Shown here in pieces: positions 26,428-35,097 of a stretch of DNA of 38,157 nucleotides. Source of the stretch: DYJK01 sp964464825 (GTDB lineage Bacteria; Bacteroidota; Ignavibacteria; Ignavibacteriales; Melioribacteraceae); assembly GCA_964464825.1 (NCBI GenBank), contig CAYXKL010000015.1:1-38157 (forward strand). The letters are read 5' to 3'. Both the position numbers and the translations under genes were made by a program. Each line of letters starts with the position of its first letter. Position 1 is the stretch's first letter. The notes under the pieces are model-generated. The model searched no databases, was not told the DNA's origin, and saw only the letters and a list, made by a program, of their open reading frames with translations.

Positions 26428-27471
26428 ATGATAAGATTTTCTAACATAGAATTTATTTATGCATTGATAGTTGTTCCGTTACTCATAATTCTGTATTGGT
26501 ACTTACAGAAGAAACAGAACATACTTTTAGAAAAATTTGCCGGGACTAAATTGCATGATATCCTAATGCCTACTAAAAGCCGGTTGAAATCTGCTTATAA
26601 ATTTGGAATCTACTTATTTGCTATTGTTTTACTTTTAATTGCACTTGCAAATCCGCAAGTGGGAACAAAAATTGAAGAAGTGAAACAAATTGGTATTGAT
26701 GTTTACATTTTATTGGATGTTTCAAAGAGTATGCTTGCTGAAGATATAAAACCAAGCAGATTAGAAAAATCTAAATTTGAAATTTCTAAATTGATTCAAC
26801 GGTTAAATGGTGATAGAATAGGGCTGATAGTTTTTGCCGGACAAGCATACATACAATTTCCGTTAACTTCCGATTATGCTGCAGCAAATTTATTTTTATC
26901 TGCTGTGGATGTGAACTCGGTTCCTCAAGCTGGTACTGCCATCGGTCCAGCACTTGACCTTGCATTAAAATCTTTCCGATACGATGACGGAACCAAAAAA
27001 GCAATTGTTGTTATAACTGACGGCGAAGATCATGAAGGCGATTTAGATGCTGCTATTGATGAAGCCAATTCAAAAGATGTCGCAATTTATGCAATCGGTT
27101 TCGGTTCACCGGCCGGTGTTCCAATACCGATTTATAATGAATCCGGTAATCAAATCGGGTTTAAAAAAGATTTGCAAGGGAATATTGTTTTAACAAGACT
27201 TGATGAGACAATTTTAAAAACTATAACTGAAAAAGGAAATGGAAAATATTATCGTGGCACCAATACAGAAGACGAACTTGAAAATATTTATGAAGACCTT
27301 GCACAAATAGAACAAACAGAATACGGTACAAAAAAAATTACCGAATATGAAGATCGATTCTATTATTTCTTACTTCCAGCCATTTTACTTTTGATTGCCG
27401 AGTTTTTTATTTCTTTGAATAAATCTAAATGGCTAATGCGATTTGAAATATTAAGAAAGGCTGAGCTATGA
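26428..27471 (+). CDS. batB: BatB, VWA-domain inner-membrane protein
   Basis: The 347-residue protein is a paralogue of BatA, with two N-terminal membrane segments, a VWA domain with the DVSKSMLAEDIKPSR metal motif and VVITDGEDHEGD, and a membrane segment near the C terminus (YYFLLPAILLLIAEFFISL). BatA and BatB occur as a pair in this family. Its end overlaps the start of batC by four bases (ATGA). Confidence 0.93.
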   Translation: MIRFSNIEFIYALIVVPLLIILYWYLQKKQNILLEKFAGTKLHDILMPTKSRLKSAYKFGIYLFAIVLLLIALANPQVGTKIEEVKQIGIDVYILLDVSKSMLAEDIKPSRLEKSKFEISKLIQRLNGDRIGLIVFAGQAYIQFPLTSDYAAANLFLSAVDVNSVPQAGTAIGPALDLALKSFRYDDGTKKAIVVITDGEDHEGDLDAAIDEANSKDVAIYAIGFGSPAGVPIPIYNESGNQIGFKKDLQGNIVLTRLDETILKTITEKGNGKYYRGTNTEDELENIYEDLAQIEQTEYGTKKITEYEDRFYYFLLPAILLLIAEFFISLNKSKWLMRFEILRKAEL

Positions 27472-28166
27472 AAATAGTTTCCGAAATATTTGTATTTATA
27501 CTTTTTGTTTGCACTTTTACTATTTCAGCGCAAAGTAAAAGAGGATTGATAAATGATGGTGTAGATTTATATAAAGAAGGAAAATTTTCTGATTCTGAAG
27601 TTAACTTCAAAAAAAGTTTGGAAAAAGATCCGGAATTATTTCAGGGTCATTTTAATCTTGGTGATGCGTATTATAAACAAGGAAGATATGATGAAGCAAT
27701 GCAGTCATATAAAAATTCACTATCATTCACAGAGGATAAATACAATCAAGCCAAAGTTTATCATAATATCGGTAATGCATTACTAAAATCGCAGAAATAT
27801 AAAGAAGGAATTGAAGCTTATAAAAATGCTTTGAAATTGAATCCCGATGATCTTGAAACAAAATATAATCTCTCTTATGCGTTGAACATGATGAAGCAAA
27901 ATCAGAAACAGCAGCAGCAAAATGATCAAAACAAACAAGATCAGAATAAAGATAAGCAGCAGAATCAAAATCAAAATCAAAATGAACAGAATAAAGATCA
28001 AAACAAACAAGATCAACAGAATCAACAACAGCAGCAGCAGAAAGATCAAATTTCAAAAGATGATGCTCAAAGAATTTTAGAAGCGATGAAAAACAACGAA
28101 AAAGATTTGCAGAAGAAATTAAGAAAAGTTAAAGGTAAACCGGTTGCAAGGGAAAAAGACTGGTAA
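27468..28166 (+). CDS. batC: BatC, TPR protein with a Q/N/K-rich tail
   Basis: The 232-residue protein has an N-terminal signal peptide (EIFVFILFVCTFTISAQ), two to three TPR repeats at residues about 28-140 (GHFNLGDAYYKQGRYDEAM and VYHNIGNALLKSQKYKEGI), then a tail of about 50 residues at 144-195 almost entirely Gln, Asn, Lys and Asp, with few others. The last part (DDAQRILEAMKNNEKDL, ending in KDW) is typical for BatC. BatC likely binds BatA/BatB in the periplasm. The polar tail is a low-complexity repeat (CAG, AAT and CAA codons) that may vary in length. Confidence 0.88.
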   Translation: MKIVSEIFVFILFVCTFTISAQSKRGLINDGVDLYKEGKFSDSEVNFKKSLEKDPELFQGHFNLGDAYYKQGRYDEAMQSYKNSLSFTEDKYNQAKVYHNIGNALLKSQKYKEGIEAYKNALKLNPDDLETKYNLSYALNMMKQNQKQQQQNDQNKQDQNKDKQQNQNQNQNEQNKDQNKQDQQNQQQQQQKDQISKDDAQRILEAMKNNEKDLQKKLRKVKGKPVAREKDW

Positions 28167-28298
28167 ATTTTAGTTAAGAGTGTAGAGAGCAGAGAGAAGA
28201 GTTTATAGTGTAGAATGAAGAGTAAAGAGTGTAAAACGAAGAACAATGAACGAAGAAATCAGAACCAAGAACTAACAACTAATTATTAAAAGACACAC
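28167..28298. repeat. Purine-rich degenerate repeat between batC and batD
   Basis: The gap of 132 bases is made of imperfect units related to AGAGTGTA, AGAATGA and GAAGAACAATGAAC on one strand, giving an unusually purine-rich block. It has no open frame of interest, and no promoter or terminator is evident. Its end (AACCAAGAACTAACAACTA) resembles the reverse complement of the gap at 23460-23530. Confidence 0.5.
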
Positions 28299-30134
28299 AT
28301 GTTTGTGGTTAAACGTAAAAAAGTTTTAATAACATTAATATTTATTTTCTCGAGTGGATTATTTAATATTTTTCCGCAAGAATTTACTGCAACTGTCGAT
28401 AGAACTACAGTTGGACAGTACGATCGATTTCAAGTTTATTTTACTTTCAATGGAGAAAATGTAAACAGCGTTGCCAATTTCCGTCCGCCAGCATTCACCG
28501 GATTTAGAGTATTAAGCGGACCGAATCAATCTACAAGTATGCAGATTATTAACGGCAAAGTTTCCGGTTCACTTACTTTTTCATACATTCTTCAACCGAT
28601 TAATATTGGCGAGTTTACTATTACACAAGCAAGTGTTGATTATGATGGTAAATCTTATAAAACAAATCCGCTAAAAATAAAAGTTGAAAAAGGGACACCA
28701 CAGCAGCAGAAAGAAAGCACCGGTGGATATACAGAAGAGGAACTTGCAAAAAATGTTTTTATTGTAGCCGAGACAAATAAATCCCATGTTTTGTTGGGTG
28801 AACAAGTTAATGTAACTTATAAACTATACACAAAATTAAACATTGCTTCGCCTCAAATTACCAAACTTCCTCAGTACGAAGGATTCTGGGCGGAAGAAAT
28901 GGAGCCGACTCAAAATATTTCATTCGAAATAGGAATGTACAAAGGCGAACGCTTCCGTGTAGCAACAATTAAACGTGTTGCTCTCTTTCCAACTAAAACT
29001 GGTTCATTAAAAGTTTCACCTTTCCAATTGAATGTTCCGGTAATTGTAAAGAAAAAGAAAACAGGTAACGATATTTTCGATGAGTTCTTTAATGATTCAT
29101 TTTTCGGAAGATCGGAAACAATACAATACGAAGCACGCTCAAATACACTTAAGATTGACGTAGATCCTCTGCCGTCATCAAATGTTCCGGCTTCTTTCAA
29201 TGGTGCTGTTGGTAATTTCAATTTTAAGGTTGAACTTGATAAAAATCGGGCAGTTACAAATGAAAGTTTAACATTAAGAATGACTGTTTCCGGATCAGGA
29301 AACATAAAATTATTAAAACTTCCAGAACTTAAGCTCCCAGCCGGAATTGAAAAATATGAACCTAAGACTTATGATAATGTTAATAAAGGATCTGTAATTT
29401 CAGGACAAAAAATAGTTGAGTATTTAATTGTACCCCGTACACCGGGTGAAAAAGAGATTCCATCTATTGAATTTTCATATTTCAATCCATCATCAAAAAA
29501 ATATGTGACTGATAAATCACAACAATTTAAGATTAGTGTAGTAAAAGGTGAAGGACAGTATGAACCTTTAGCCGGGGGTTATTCTAAAGAAGATGTAAAA
29601 TTATTGAGTGAAGATATAAGGTTTATCAATACATCAGATTTTGATTTACAGAGGAAGCAAGAAATCTCATTAATTAAACCATGGTTTTGGATTTCATTTG
29701 CTGTTCCGTTGATTGCATTATTTACAGCAATAGGAATTCAAAAAAGACAAAATATAATTTATGGTGATATTCAATTAATGAAATATCAGAAAGCAGAACG
29801 GGCTGCCAAACAGCGCTTAAAAACAGCTAAACGTGCTTTGGATGCTAAACAATTATCTAATTTTTATTCAGAACTTTCTCTTGCACTTTATGGATACTTA
29901 GAAGATAAACTTGGTATACAAAAATCAGATTTTACATTAGAGTTAGCATTGGAAAAATTAGAACAAGGTAAAGTTACACAAGAATTAATTGATAGAGTTA
30001 AAGCTATAGCGGAAAAGTGTGAGTTTGTACGTTTTGCACCACAAGGTGAAACATCCACTTCTGCTTCTGAAATATATAACGAAACTGTTAAAGTTATTGT
30101 TGAAGTTGATTCTTCATTAATGAGGAAACGATGA
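28299..30134 (+). CDS. batD: BatD, oxygen-tolerance-type membrane protein
   Basis: The 611-residue protein has a signal peptide (VLITLIFIFSSGLFNIF), a large periplasmic region of beta-sandwich repeats (residues about 25-450; EFTATVDRTTVGQYDRFQVY, then FIVAETNKSHVLLGEQVNV and FNFKVELDKNRAVTNESLTL), one membrane segment at about residues 460-485 (PWFWISFAVPLIALFTAIGI) and a cytosolic C-terminal helical domain. This is the BatD (oxygen tolerance) family. In other bacteria Bat proteins have been linked to oxidative or envelope stress rather than to a defined enzyme. Its stop codon overlaps the start of batE by four bases. Confidence 0.93.
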   Translation: MFVVKRKKVLITLIFIFSSGLFNIFPQEFTATVDRTTVGQYDRFQVYFTFNGENVNSVANFRPPAFTGFRVLSGPNQSTSMQIINGKVSGSLTFSYILQPINIGEFTITQASVDYDGKSYKTNPLKIKVEKGTPQQQKESTGGYTEEELAKNVFIVAETNKSHVLLGEQVNVTYKLYTKLNIASPQITKLPQYEGFWAEEMEPTQNISFEIGMYKGERFRVATIKRVALFPTKTGSLKVSPFQLNVPVIVKKKKTGNDIFDEFFNDSFFGRSETIQYEARSNTLKIDVDPLPSSNVPASFNGAVGNFNFKVELDKNRAVTNESLTLRMTVSGSGNIKLLKLPELKLPAGIEKYEPKTYDNVNKGSVISGQKIVEYLIVPRTPGEKEIPSIEFSYFNPSSKKYVTDKSQQFKISVVKGEGQYEPLAGGYSKEDVKLLSEDIRFINTSDFDLQRKQEISLIKPWFWISFAVPLIALFTAIGIQKRQNIIYGDIQLMKYQKAERAAKQRLKTAKRALDAKQLSNFYSELSLALYGYLEDKLGIQKSDFTLELALEKLEQGKVTQELIDRVKAIAEKCEFVRFAPQGETSTSASEIYNETVKVIVEVDSSLMRKR

Positions 30135-30943
30135 TATCTATTATTCTGAAAAATACAATGACAGAAAATCTTATTACAAAAAATTTTAATATAATTCGAT
30201 TGATCACATTTTTACTTTTTTTGTTTACTGCTATCTCTTTAGCTCAATCACCTGAAGAATTACTAAAACAAGGTAATAGGTTTTATCAAGAATCTCGATT
30301 TGATGAAGCTATTACTGCATATCGTAAAATATTATCACAAGGATTCGAAAGTTCATCTCTTTATTATAATCTCGGCAACTCGTATTTCAGAAACGGTCAA
30401 TTAGGCTATGCAATTCTTTATTATGAAAAAGGATTAAAATTATCACCCGGTGATGAAGATCTTGAATTTAATTTGAGAATAGCTAACTCCCGTACTGTTG
30501 ATAAAATTACAGAAGTTCCAAAATTATTTATTGTTCAATGGTGGGATATTTTAGTTACCACTTTTTCATTTTCTGGATGGGCAATTCTCGTAATTATAAT
30601 CTATATCATTTTCTTAGGTGGAATAGCATTTTATTTACTTTCACGAAAGGCTAATTTACAGAGGTTTGGTTTTATGACGGCTTCTTCCACACTTGCAGTT
30701 TTAATTATATCAATTGTAATATTATTTGCCAGATATCAACATGAATCCACCGCAAATTATGGAATATTAATTGAACAAATTTATTCAGTTAAAGCATCAC
30801 CGGATATAAAAAGTAACGACTCCTTTGTAATTCATGAAGGGATAAAATTTTATGTTGAAGATAAGGTAAATGATTGGGTTAAAATTAAACTTGCTGATGG
30901 AAAAGTCGGCTGGATTCAAAAAGGTTCATTTGAGCAGATTTAG
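30131..30943 (+). CDS. batE: BatE, TPR and SH3-domain membrane protein
   Basis: The 270-residue product has a signal or membrane segment (LITFLLFLFTAISLAQ), two TPR repeats (LLKQGNRFYQESRFDEAI and LYYNLGNSYFRNGQLGYAI), two membrane segments at about residues 150-205 (FSGWAILVIIIYIIFLGGIA and LAVLIISIVILFA) and a bacterial SH3-like C-terminal domain (VNDWVKIKLADGKVGWIQK). This is the BatE arrangement. The first ATG is at 30131; an in-frame ATG 13 codons later (TMTENLI) could also serve. It closes the bat block proper, 48 bases before the M48 protease. Confidence 0.9.
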   Translation: MISIILKNTMTENLITKNFNIIRLITFLLFLFTAISLAQSPEELLKQGNRFYQESRFDEAITAYRKILSQGFESSSLYYNLGNSYFRNGQLGYAILYYEKGLKLSPGDEDLEFNLRIANSRTVDKITEVPKLFIVQWWDILVTTFSFSGWAILVIIIYIIFLGGIAFYLLSRKANLQRFGFMTASSTLAVLIISIVILFARYQHESTANYGILIEQIYSVKASPDIKSNDSFVIHEGIKFYVEDKVNDWVKIKLADGKVGWIQKGSFEQI

Positions 30944-30991
30944 ACTCACCTTATACTCAGAAAATATCTATTTAGAAAATACGCGAGCATA

Positions 30992-32092
30992 ATGCAGTCT
31001 CAAGCAAAAAAATATAATAATATCAAACTATCGATAGGAATTACAAAAGCTGTTGTATCGTTTATTTTACTTTTTCTATTTGTTTATTTTGGTTACAGCT
31101 CTAAACTGGAAATGTACTTAAGAAACTTTGTTGCCAATGATTATTTGGTATTATTGTTTTATGTTTTTGTGATAGGAATAATTTCGTCGCTAATATTTTT
31201 TCCGGTTAGTTATTATTTAGAATTTTATCTTGAACATAAATACAATTTATCAAACCAAACTTTTTGGAAATGGATTTGGGAAAACACAAAAGAAAGTTTA
31301 GTCGGAGTAGTAATAGGTATTCCTTTATTAATGGCATTTTATTTTATTCTTAGCTCTTTTGAAAATTTATGGTGGCTCCCATTTGGAATTGTAATGTTTG
31401 TGGTTTCTGTTGTGCTGGCTAAAATATTACCGATTTACATATTACCATTGTTTTACAAAGTCTCACCAATTGAGGATAAGAACTTAAAAGAACGGATTGT
31501 AAGACTTGGTTCCTTAGCTGGAATGAATGTGGAAAATGTTTTCAAATTTGATATGAGTAAGAATACTAAAAAAGCGAATGCCGCGTTTACTGGTCTTGGA
31601 AAAACAAAGCGGATTTTGCTTGGCGATACTTTAATCAATAATTATTCACAAGATGAAATCGAGACTGTAATAGCACACGAATTAGGTCATTATAAAAAAA
31701 AGCACATTATTAAAAATCTTATTATTGGAACAATATTCAGTTTTTTTACATTTTATTTAATTGCAGAATTATACTCAGCATCCATCCAACTATTTGGTTT
31801 CAGGAGTATAACAGAAATTTCCGCATTACCTCTGATAATACTTTGGGGAAGTTTAATAGGATTATTCATCAGCCCAATTTCAAATATTATTTCACGGAAA
31901 TATGAATATGAAGCTGATGAGTACGCAATTAAATCCACTCATAAAAAAGAAGCTTTTATTGCAACACTGAATAAACTCACAGACCAAAACTTAGGCGACC
32001 GTGACCCACATCCCTTAATAGAATGGTTTTTCTACAGCCATCCCTCAATAAAAAAGAGGGTGGATTCAATAGAGAAGTTAACTTCCCTATAA
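30992..32092 (+). CDS. M48 family membrane metalloprotease (Ste24-like)
   Basis: This is a 366-residue polytopic membrane protease with the N-terminal M48 domain pattern (YYLEFYLEHKYNLSNQTFWKW). The zinc motif is HELGH with His229, Glu230 and His233, and the third ligand is Glu307 in YEYEADEYAI. Ste24-type enzymes cut membrane or translocon-stalled proteins and take part in quality control. It is somewhat shorter than typical Ste24p (about 410-470). Its position directly after the Bat genes suggests a shared envelope-stress role, but no partner is known. Confidence 0.9.
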   Translation: MQSQAKKYNNIKLSIGITKAVVSFILLFLFVYFGYSSKLEMYLRNFVANDYLVLLFYVFVIGIISSLIFFPVSYYLEFYLEHKYNLSNQTFWKWIWENTKESLVGVVIGIPLLMAFYFILSSFENLWWLPFGIVMFVVSVVLAKILPIYILPLFYKVSPIEDKNLKERIVRLGSLAGMNVENVFKFDMSKNTKKANAAFTGLGKTKRILLGDTLINNYSQDEIETVIAHELGHYKKKHIIKNLIIGTIFSFFTFYLIAELYSASIQLFGFRSITEISALPLIILWGSLIGLFISPISNIISRKYEYEADEYAIKSTHKKEAFIATLNKLTDQNLGDRDPHPLIEWFFYSHPSIKKRVDSIEKLTSL

Positions 32093-32111
32093 CAAAATTG
32101 AATTTATTAAT

Positions 32112-32119
32112 TATATTTG
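32112..32119 (+). promoter_or_regulatory. Possible -7 box upstream of the VWA lipoprotein gene
   Basis: TATATTTG at 32112-32119 matches TAnnTTTG and would give a leader of about 25 bases before the ATG at 32150. No convincing -33 element lies at the right distance, so this is weak. Confidence 0.3.
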
Positions 32120-32149
32120 TGTTAAAGAAAGAGGGCATTAATTTCATTA

Positions 32150-33430
32150 ATGTATCATCTACTTAAAAAAATATCTCCTATAATTTTTGTACTATTACTT
32201 ACAGTTCAATGTACATTTGACGATCCTAATATTACCGATACAAATGGAACTGACCCGGTAACGCCTGATGATAAAACCATTCCTCACTCACCCTCACCAG
32301 CTAATAATGCACAGGACCAGCTATTAGTTTTAACATTAGATTGGACTGCTGAAAATGTAAGTAAATTTGATATCTATTTTGATACTCAAAATCCGCCACA
32401 AGTTCTTTTAGTATCCGATGTAGGAGACCAGCCGGTTGTTCTTACTCAACTTGACTACGGCACTGTTTATTATTGGAAAGTTGTTTCAAAACTAAGTGAC
32501 GGTTCAACCGTACACGGTCCGGTCTGGAATTTTACTACTCTACATAGAAATATTCCAACATCAAACGGTTATGCTTTATATCAACATGATATTGATACTT
32601 CTCCGCCAAGCAATGTTCACGTTCTATTTCAAGTAACAGATTTAACAAATAGGGGAATTAGTAATCTGGTAGTAAATGATTTTGAAGTATATGAAGACGG
32701 ACAACCATTATCACCTTCTGAATCAGAATTGCAAGTAAGCAAATACACACAAGTTCCTTTCAAATTAAGAACCGTTTTGATGCTTGATAATAGTACAAGT
32801 TTACAAACACAAATAGATCAAATTAGAATAGCTGCAGAAAATTTTGTTAGAAATATTTCTGCTGAACAAGAAGTAGCCATTTATCAATTTTCGGAATACC
32901 CGGAATTATTACGGGACTTTACAAATAATAAAGACAGTTTGATTGCTACTTTACAGAAATATCAGCTTGGATTTGCTACAACTAATTTATACGGATCGGT
33001 TATTGAAGGTGCATCCCGTTGGGAAGACCGTTATTCAATCAATGATATACTACAAGGAACTATGATATTATTTACAGATGGTAGAGATACACAAGGTTCT
33101 TCAACATTGGCAGCTGCTTTAAGTGCGGTTCATAATAAAGTTGTTTATACAGTTGGACTCGGTTCGGAAATACAGCCTGATATACTTGATGCAATTGGTA
33201 CTGCCGGTTATTATCCAATTACAGATGTGAACCAGCTTCAAACTCAATTTCAATTAATTCAAAACAAAATTTTGGATTATGCAAACAGTTTCTACCAATT
33301 GGAATATAAAAGTCCTAAGCGCGGTAACTTTGATCATACATTAACTATAAGAATTAAAGATAATCCTCATATAGGTGATAATTCGTATATAACCGGAACA
33401 TTTAATAGCGGCGGATTTTCTTCACAATAA
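32150..33430 (+). CDS. Lipoprotein with fibronectin-like and VWA domains
   Basis: The 426-residue product has a lipoprotein signal (lipobox VQC, Cys21). Residues about 45-135 look like a fibronectin type III-like domain (TLDWTAENVSKFDIYFDT, then YYWKVVSKLSDGSTVHGPVW). Residues about 145-400 form a VWA domain with the metal-ion motif LMLDNSTSL and the later TDGRDTQGSS. It should sit on the periplasmic or outer face of the envelope. Placed after MoxR, Bat and M48 genes, it is a plausible extra partner or substrate of that system, although it may be transcribed separately. Function unknown. Confidence 0.82.
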   Translation: MYHLLKKISPIIFVLLLTVQCTFDDPNITDTNGTDPVTPDDKTIPHSPSPANNAQDQLLVLTLDWTAENVSKFDIYFDTQNPPQVLLVSDVGDQPVVLTQLDYGTVYYWKVVSKLSDGSTVHGPVWNFTTLHRNIPTSNGYALYQHDIDTSPPSNVHVLFQVTDLTNRGISNLVVNDFEVYEDGQPLSPSESELQVSKYTQVPFKLRTVLMLDNSTSLQTQIDQIRIAAENFVRNISAEQEVAIYQFSEYPELLRDFTNNKDSLIATLQKYQLGFATTNLYGSVIEGASRWEDRYSINDILQGTMILFTDGRDTQGSSTLAAALSAVHNKVVYTVGLGSEIQPDILDAIGTAGYYPITDVNQLQTQFQLIQNKILDYANSFYQLEYKSPKRGNFDHTLTIRIKDNPHIGDNSYITGTFNSGGFSSQ

Positions 33431-33446
33431 TTTTTTTTGAGGGAAA

Positions 33447-33737
33447 ATGTCTGTAACAAAGAAAGATGCTCAATACATTGCTAACTTAGCTAAATTAAAA
33501 TATTCTGATGAAGAATTGGAAAACTTTACTCATCAAATGAATGAAATTTTAGCTTATATAGATAAATTAAATGAATTGAACACGGATGGTGTTGAGCCGC
33601 TTTCACATCCGGTTGAAAATACAAATGTCTTTCGTCATGATGAAAAAAAGAAATCGATTGAACGTGATAATGCATTGAAAAATGCACCCGATAGTAATGA
33701 AGAATATTTTAAAGTGCCTAAAGTGATAAATCAGTAA
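33447..33737 (+). CDS. gatC: Asp-tRNA(Asn)/Glu-tRNA(Gln) amidotransferase subunit C
   Basis: The 96-residue protein matches GatC, the small subunit that bridges GatA and GatB. Key features are the N-terminal VTKKDAQYIANLAKL, MNEILAYIDKLNELNTDGVEP and the C-terminal NEEYFKVPKVI. A GAGGGA motif precedes the ATG. It ends 15 bases before kdsB. gatB is about 20 kb away on the minus strand and gatA is not seen, so the amidotransferase genes are dispersed. Confidence 0.95.
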   Translation: MSVTKKDAQYIANLAKLKYSDEELENFTHQMNEILAYIDKLNELNTDGVEPLSHPVENTNVFRHDEKKKSIERDNALKNAPDSNEEYFKVPKVINQ

Positions 33738-33752
33738 CCCGCAAATAACTAA

Positions 33753-34529
33753 ATGATTGTAGGAATCATACCAGCCAGATTTGCATCAACAAGATTAATG
33801 GGAAAACCGCTTGCCGATATCGGTGGTAAACCGATGATTCAGCATACTTGGCAGAACGCTAAAAAATCCAGATTGCTGGATAAAGTTGTTATTGCCGTTG
33901 ATGATGAAAAATTATTTAAGATAGCAAAAAACTTTGGTGCCGAAGTTTATATGACACCGCAAAATGTTGCAAGCGGATCTGATAGAATTGCTATTGTTGC
34001 CGAGCAAATTGAAGAAGCAGAAATTATAGTTAATATTCAAGGTGATGAACCTTTCATTAAAGGGAAAATGATTGATGAAGCAATAGAACCGCTCCTATTT
34101 GATAGAAAAGTTAATGTTGTAACTCTAGCTAGAAGAATTACTAGTGTAGAGGAGATGAAGTCTCCTTCAGTTGTAAAAGTTGTCTTTGATTACAATAATT
34201 TTGCTTTATACTTTTCTCGTTCACCAATTCCTTATGTACGTGATGCTAGATCTAATCTGCAAAGAATTGAAACCGGAGAAATTTATAAACATATTGGATT
34301 GTATGTTTACAAAAAAGAATCGTTATTAAAATTTACATCATTAAAACCAACCGACCTTGAACAGATTGAAAAATTAGAACAGTTAAGATTTTTAGAGCAT
34401 GGCTTCAAAATGAAAATAGTTGTAACAGAATTTGATAGTTTATCAGTTGATACTCCAAGAGATTTAGAAGTTGCCCGCCGATATTATGAGAGATTTGGTA
34501 AATCCGGTGATAGATCCACAAAAAGATGA
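33753..34529 (+). CDS. kdsB: 3-deoxy-manno-octulosonate cytidylyltransferase
   Basis: KdsB activates KDO as CMP-KDO for lipid A core assembly. The 258-residue product has the nucleotidyltransferase motif IIPARFASTRLMGKPLADIGGKPMI (quoted in part: PARFASTRLMGKPL), then NIQGDEPFI, SRSPIPYVRD and IGLYVYKKESL. The length is normal. Together with kdsA near the window's end and the probable kdsC, it indicates an outer membrane with KDO-containing lipopolysaccharide. Confidence 0.95.
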   Translation: MIVGIIPARFASTRLMGKPLADIGGKPMIQHTWQNAKKSRLLDKVVIAVDDEKLFKIAKNFGAEVYMTPQNVASGSDRIAIVAEQIEEAEIIVNIQGDEPFIKGKMIDEAIEPLLFDRKVNVVTLARRITSVEEMKSPSVVKVVFDYNNFALYFSRSPIPYVRDARSNLQRIETGEIYKHIGLYVYKKESLLKFTSLKPTDLEQIEKLEQLRFLEHGFKMKIVVTEFDSLSVDTPRDLEVARRYYERFGKSGDRSTKR

Positions 34530-34540
34530 AATAATTGCAA

Positions 34541-34571
34541 TTGTCTTTTCATTGAACTGATGCTATTTTTA
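34541..34571 (+). promoter_or_regulatory. Predicted promoter for the cobalamin-binding subunit gene
   Basis: TTG at 34541-34543 is followed after 20 bases by TATTTTTA at 34564-34571, which matches TAnnTTTG in seven of eight places. The spacing equals that of the yicC promoter. An AGAGGA ribosome binding site lies just before the ATG. Confidence 0.45.
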
Positions 34572-34600
34572 CATTATAAATTTAATTTTTAGAGGAAGTA

Positions 34601-35008
34601 ATGGATAGAAAAATAAGAGTCTTAGTAGCAAAAGCCGGATTAGATGGACATGATAGAGGAGCAAAAGTAGTTGCCGCTGCACTTAGGGATGCTGGTATGG
34701 AAGTTATTTACACCGGTTTGCGCCAAACACCGGAGATGATTGTTGAAGCAGCTCTTCAGGAAGATGTGGATGCTATTGGGATTAGCATTTTGTCGGGTGC
34801 TCATATGACAATCTTTCCCAAAATTATAAATCTAATGAAGAGTAAAAGGATTGATGATATTTTATTATTCGGCGGCGGAATTATACCCGAAGAAGATTTA
34901 ATCAAATTAAAAAGTATGGGTGTTGGAGAGCTTTTTACTCCAGGTACAACTACAACAGAAATCATAAAATATCTGAAAGAATGGGTCGAAAAACATCCGA
35001 AGAATTAA
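34601..35008 (+). CDS. Stand-alone cobalamin-binding (B12) subunit of a methylmalonyl-CoA mutase-type enzyme
   Basis: The 135-residue protein is a single B12-binding domain. It contains the DxHxxG motif in GLDGHDRGAK (His17 region as the lower cobalt ligand), the SILSG element (SILSGAHM) and the GGGIIPEED loop. It is the C-terminal domain of methylmalonyl-CoA mutase or its separate small subunit, which joins a catalytic TIM-barrel subunit to isomerise methylmalonyl-CoA and succinyl-CoA (or a related pair). The large subunit is not in this window. A predicted promoter lies upstream and a terminator overlaps its stop codon, so it is transcribed alone. Confidence 0.9.
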   Translation: MDRKIRVLVAKAGLDGHDRGAKVVAAALRDAGMEVIYTGLRQTPEMIVEAALQEDVDAIGISILSGAHMTIFPKIINLMKSKRIDDILLFGGGIIPEEDLIKLKSMGVGELFTPGTTTTEIIKYLKEWVEKHPKN

Positions 35009-35030
35009 CCCGCCAAAAGGCGGGTTTTTT
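35007..35030 (+). terminator. Rho-independent terminator after the B12 subunit gene
   Basis: A perfect stem (AACCCGCC, loop AAAA, GGCGGGTT) followed by TTTT begins in the last two bases of the stop codon. Its compact position shows a single-gene transcript. Confidence 0.88.
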
Positions 35031-35097
35031 ATGCAAACCATAATGTTTAATAATACAGTTACTTTGATTATTTTTAATATGATTTTAAGGATAGTTA

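Noticed and set aside
27727..28056. Long reading frames on the minus strand opposite batC, rich in Leu/Ile or in Asp/Phe/Ser
   Set aside because: They are the antisense reflection of the repetitive Q/N/K codons in the BatC tail; there is no ribosome binding site and batC is well supported.
27898..28262. Possible CRISPR-like or tandem array
   Set aside because: The units are short, imperfect and lack regular spacers; the first part is coding (BatC) and the second is degenerate purine-rich sequence.
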